Assembly (NCBI GenBank): GCA_023396465.1
Contig: JAEWWF010000089.1
Location: 1 to 7,529, forward strand
Length of the DNA stretch: 7,529 nucleotides
Origin: Pseudomonadota bacterium
Lineage (GTDB): Bacteria > Pseudomonadota > Alphaproteobacteria > Rhodospirillales > Rhodospirillaceae
Direction: 5' to 3'
Shown: piece by piece, positions 6,415 through 7,529 of the stretch
Position numbering within the stretch: position 1 is the stretch's first letter
How the letters are laid out: each line of letters opens with the position of its first letter
Notes under the pieces: generated by a model
The model's database searches: none
Told to the model about the DNA's origin: nothing
The model's input: the letters and a program-made list of their open reading frames with translations, nothing else
Translations under genes and position numbers: made by a program

Positions 6415-7529
6415 TTACTCGCCCGCCTCCTCCTTGATGCTGCGCCACGCCGCGAGGGCACGGTGGCGGGCGGCGCCGTGGTCGACCATGGGCCGAGGGT
6501 AGCCGGTGGCCGCCAGCTCCAGCGGGCTTTCCCACGGGCGATGGATGAGGCGGTCGCTGATCGACCGCAGCTCCGGCACCCAGCGCCGCACGTACTGGCC
6601 GCGCGGGTCGAACTTCTCCCCTTGCAGGACCGGGTTGAAGACGCGGAAATAGGGGGCGGCATCGGCGCCGCAGCCGGCCACCCACTGCCAACTCGCGGCA
6701 TTGTTGGCCCAATGGGCATCGACCAGTGTGTCGTGAAACCACGCCTCGCCGGCCTGCCACGACAGCAGCAGATCCTTGACCAGGAACGACCCGACGATCA
6801 TCCGCACCCGATTGTGCATCCAGCCGGTGTGCCATAGTTCACGCATGCCGGCATCGACGATGGGGTAGCCGGTGCGGCCTCGCTGCCACGCCGCCAGATC
6901 GTCTTCCGCCAGCCGCCAGGGAAAGGCGTCGTAGCTGTGGCGCAGCGAGCGGTGGGCCATGTCCGGGTTGTGGACCCCCTGATAGACCGCGAACTCCCGC
7001 CACCCCAATTCACTGAGGAAATGGTCGGCGCTGTCGCCGCCGCCGGTGGCGAGGACGGCGTTCCAGATTTGCCGAACGGTGATCTCGCCGAAGCGCAGAT
7101 GCGGCGACAGGCGGGAGGTGGCGGGCTCGGACGGGATGTTACGGCCGCTGCGGTAGGACAGGATGCGACGGTCGAGGAATTCCTCCAGCATCCGCCAGGC
7201 GGAGTCCTCGCCCGGCGTCCAGCTGTCGCGCAATCCGCCGGCCCAGTCGGGGCGGGTCGGCAGCAGGCGGAACGACTCCAGCGGCTCCCCGGCCGGAGCG
7301 GACGGGAGCGGGCGCAGGGCGGAAGGAGCGGGCAGGGTGCGCGGCGGCGTCAGGCTCGTCCGCACCGCTTTCCAGAACGGCGTGAAGACCTGGAAGACGC
7401 GGCCGCCATTGGTACGCAGGGTGTGAGGGTCGATGAGGTGGTCATGGGGCATGACCTCCAGCCGGCAGCCCTGGGCCGCCAGCCGCTCCGCCAGCAGGCG
7501 CTCGCTGTCGGCAAGGGCCGGGTCGAGGC
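6415..7529 (-). CDS. phrB: Deoxyribodipyrimidine photolyase (class I CPD), N-terminus outside window
   Basis: The last 370 residues or so are visible and the frame is open at the right edge. By comparison with the family's roughly 470-480 residues, about 100 N-terminal residues of the antenna-binding domain are missing. The enzyme uses light to split cyclobutane pyrimidine dimers in DNA, with reduced FAD as cofactor. The FAD domain is complete: SRLSPHLRFGEI, the ELGWREF segment, GRTGYPIVDAGMR, TGWMHNRVRM, then WANNAASWQW and DAAPYFRVFNP. Matching the E. coli enzyme, the electron-transfer tryptophan triad is present (FPW, LSWQAGE and the first W of WQW), as are the Asn near flavin N5 and the second W of WQW, which stacks on the lesion. 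The antenna pigment cannot be judged because most of the domain that binds it is outside. An internal ATG at 7452 is not the start, since homologous sequence continues upstream. The TAA is at 6417-6415. Confidence 0.97.
   Translation of the reverse strand, partial: LDPALADSERLLAERLAAQGCRLEVMPHDHLIDPHTLRTNGGRVFQVFTPFWKAVRTSLTPPRTLPAPSALRPLPSAPAGEPLESFRLLPTRPDWAGGLRDSWTPGEDSAWRMLEEFLDRRILSYRSGRNIPSEPATSRLSPHLRFGEITVRQIWNAVLATGGGDSADHFLSELGWREFAVYQGVHNPDMAHRSLRHSYDAFPWRLAEDDLAAWQRGRTGYPIVDAGMRELWHTGWMHNRVRMIVGSFLVKDLLLSWQAGEAWFHDTLVDAHWANNAASWQWVAGCGADAAPYFRVFNPVLQGEKFDPRGQYVRRWVPELRSISDRLIHRPWESPLELAATGYPRPMVDHGAARHRALAAWRSIKEEAGE

Noticed and set aside
6403..6425. A possible bidirectional terminator between the ELM1-family gene and phrB
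   Set aside because: Only a 6-bp stem (CGGGCG/CGCCCG) with an 11-base loop and no T tract on either side, overlapping the phrB stop; too weak to call.
1..7529. A defence island, mobile element or new multi-gene system
   Set aside because: All recognised genes are core-type chromosomal genes with uniform composition; no nuclease, transposase, integrase, repeats or tRNA boundary is visible.

Overview
The window looks like ordinary chromosomal sequence from a GC-rich alphaproteobacterium, most likely of the Rhodospirillales/Azospirillum/Magnetospirillum type. The basis is the very high third-position GC, the alphaproteobacterial style of the PyrE and tandem universal stress proteins, the three-helix DUF305 protein, and an ELM1-family protein, which among bacteria is mainly alphaproteobacterial. 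The genus assignment is inference. I see no tRNA, rRNA, CRISPR array, insertion sequence, phage gene or attachment site.

Layout from left to right. Positions 1-1255 (minus) hold a thioredoxin-like/NHL-repeat protein whose C-terminus runs off the left edge. Across a 241-bp divergent spacer lies a two-domain universal stress protein (1497-2333, plus), followed by a candidate terminator hairpin. Next comes a membrane-anchored coiled-coil protein of unknown function (2486-3199, plus), closed by a strong intrinsic terminator at about 3232-3265. A small three-helix membrane protein with a DUF305 domain follows (3346-3789, plus). It converges on pyrE, orotate phosphoribosyltransferase (3816-4526, minus). 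A 99-bp divergent spacer separates pyrE from a tight two-gene plus-strand unit: a crotonase-fold acyl-CoA enzyme (4626-5405) and an ELM1-family protein (5410-6399). The right end is a class I CPD photolyase (6415-7529, minus) that lacks its N-terminus because the window stops.

The genes do not form one obvious pathway. Stress protection is a loose theme: a thioredoxin-like protein, a universal stress protein, a possible metal-linked DUF305 protein and a DNA photolyase. pyrE is a housekeeping pyrimidine gene. The only pair with evidence of co-expression is the crotonase and ELM1 genes, with 4 bases between stop and start.

I do not find a convincing previously undescribed system. The points most worth a second look are the unrecognised coiled-coil membrane protein, the crotonase that lacks the second canonical catalytic glutamate, its coupling to an ELM1 homologue of unknown bacterial function, and the membrane-fused DUF305 protein.
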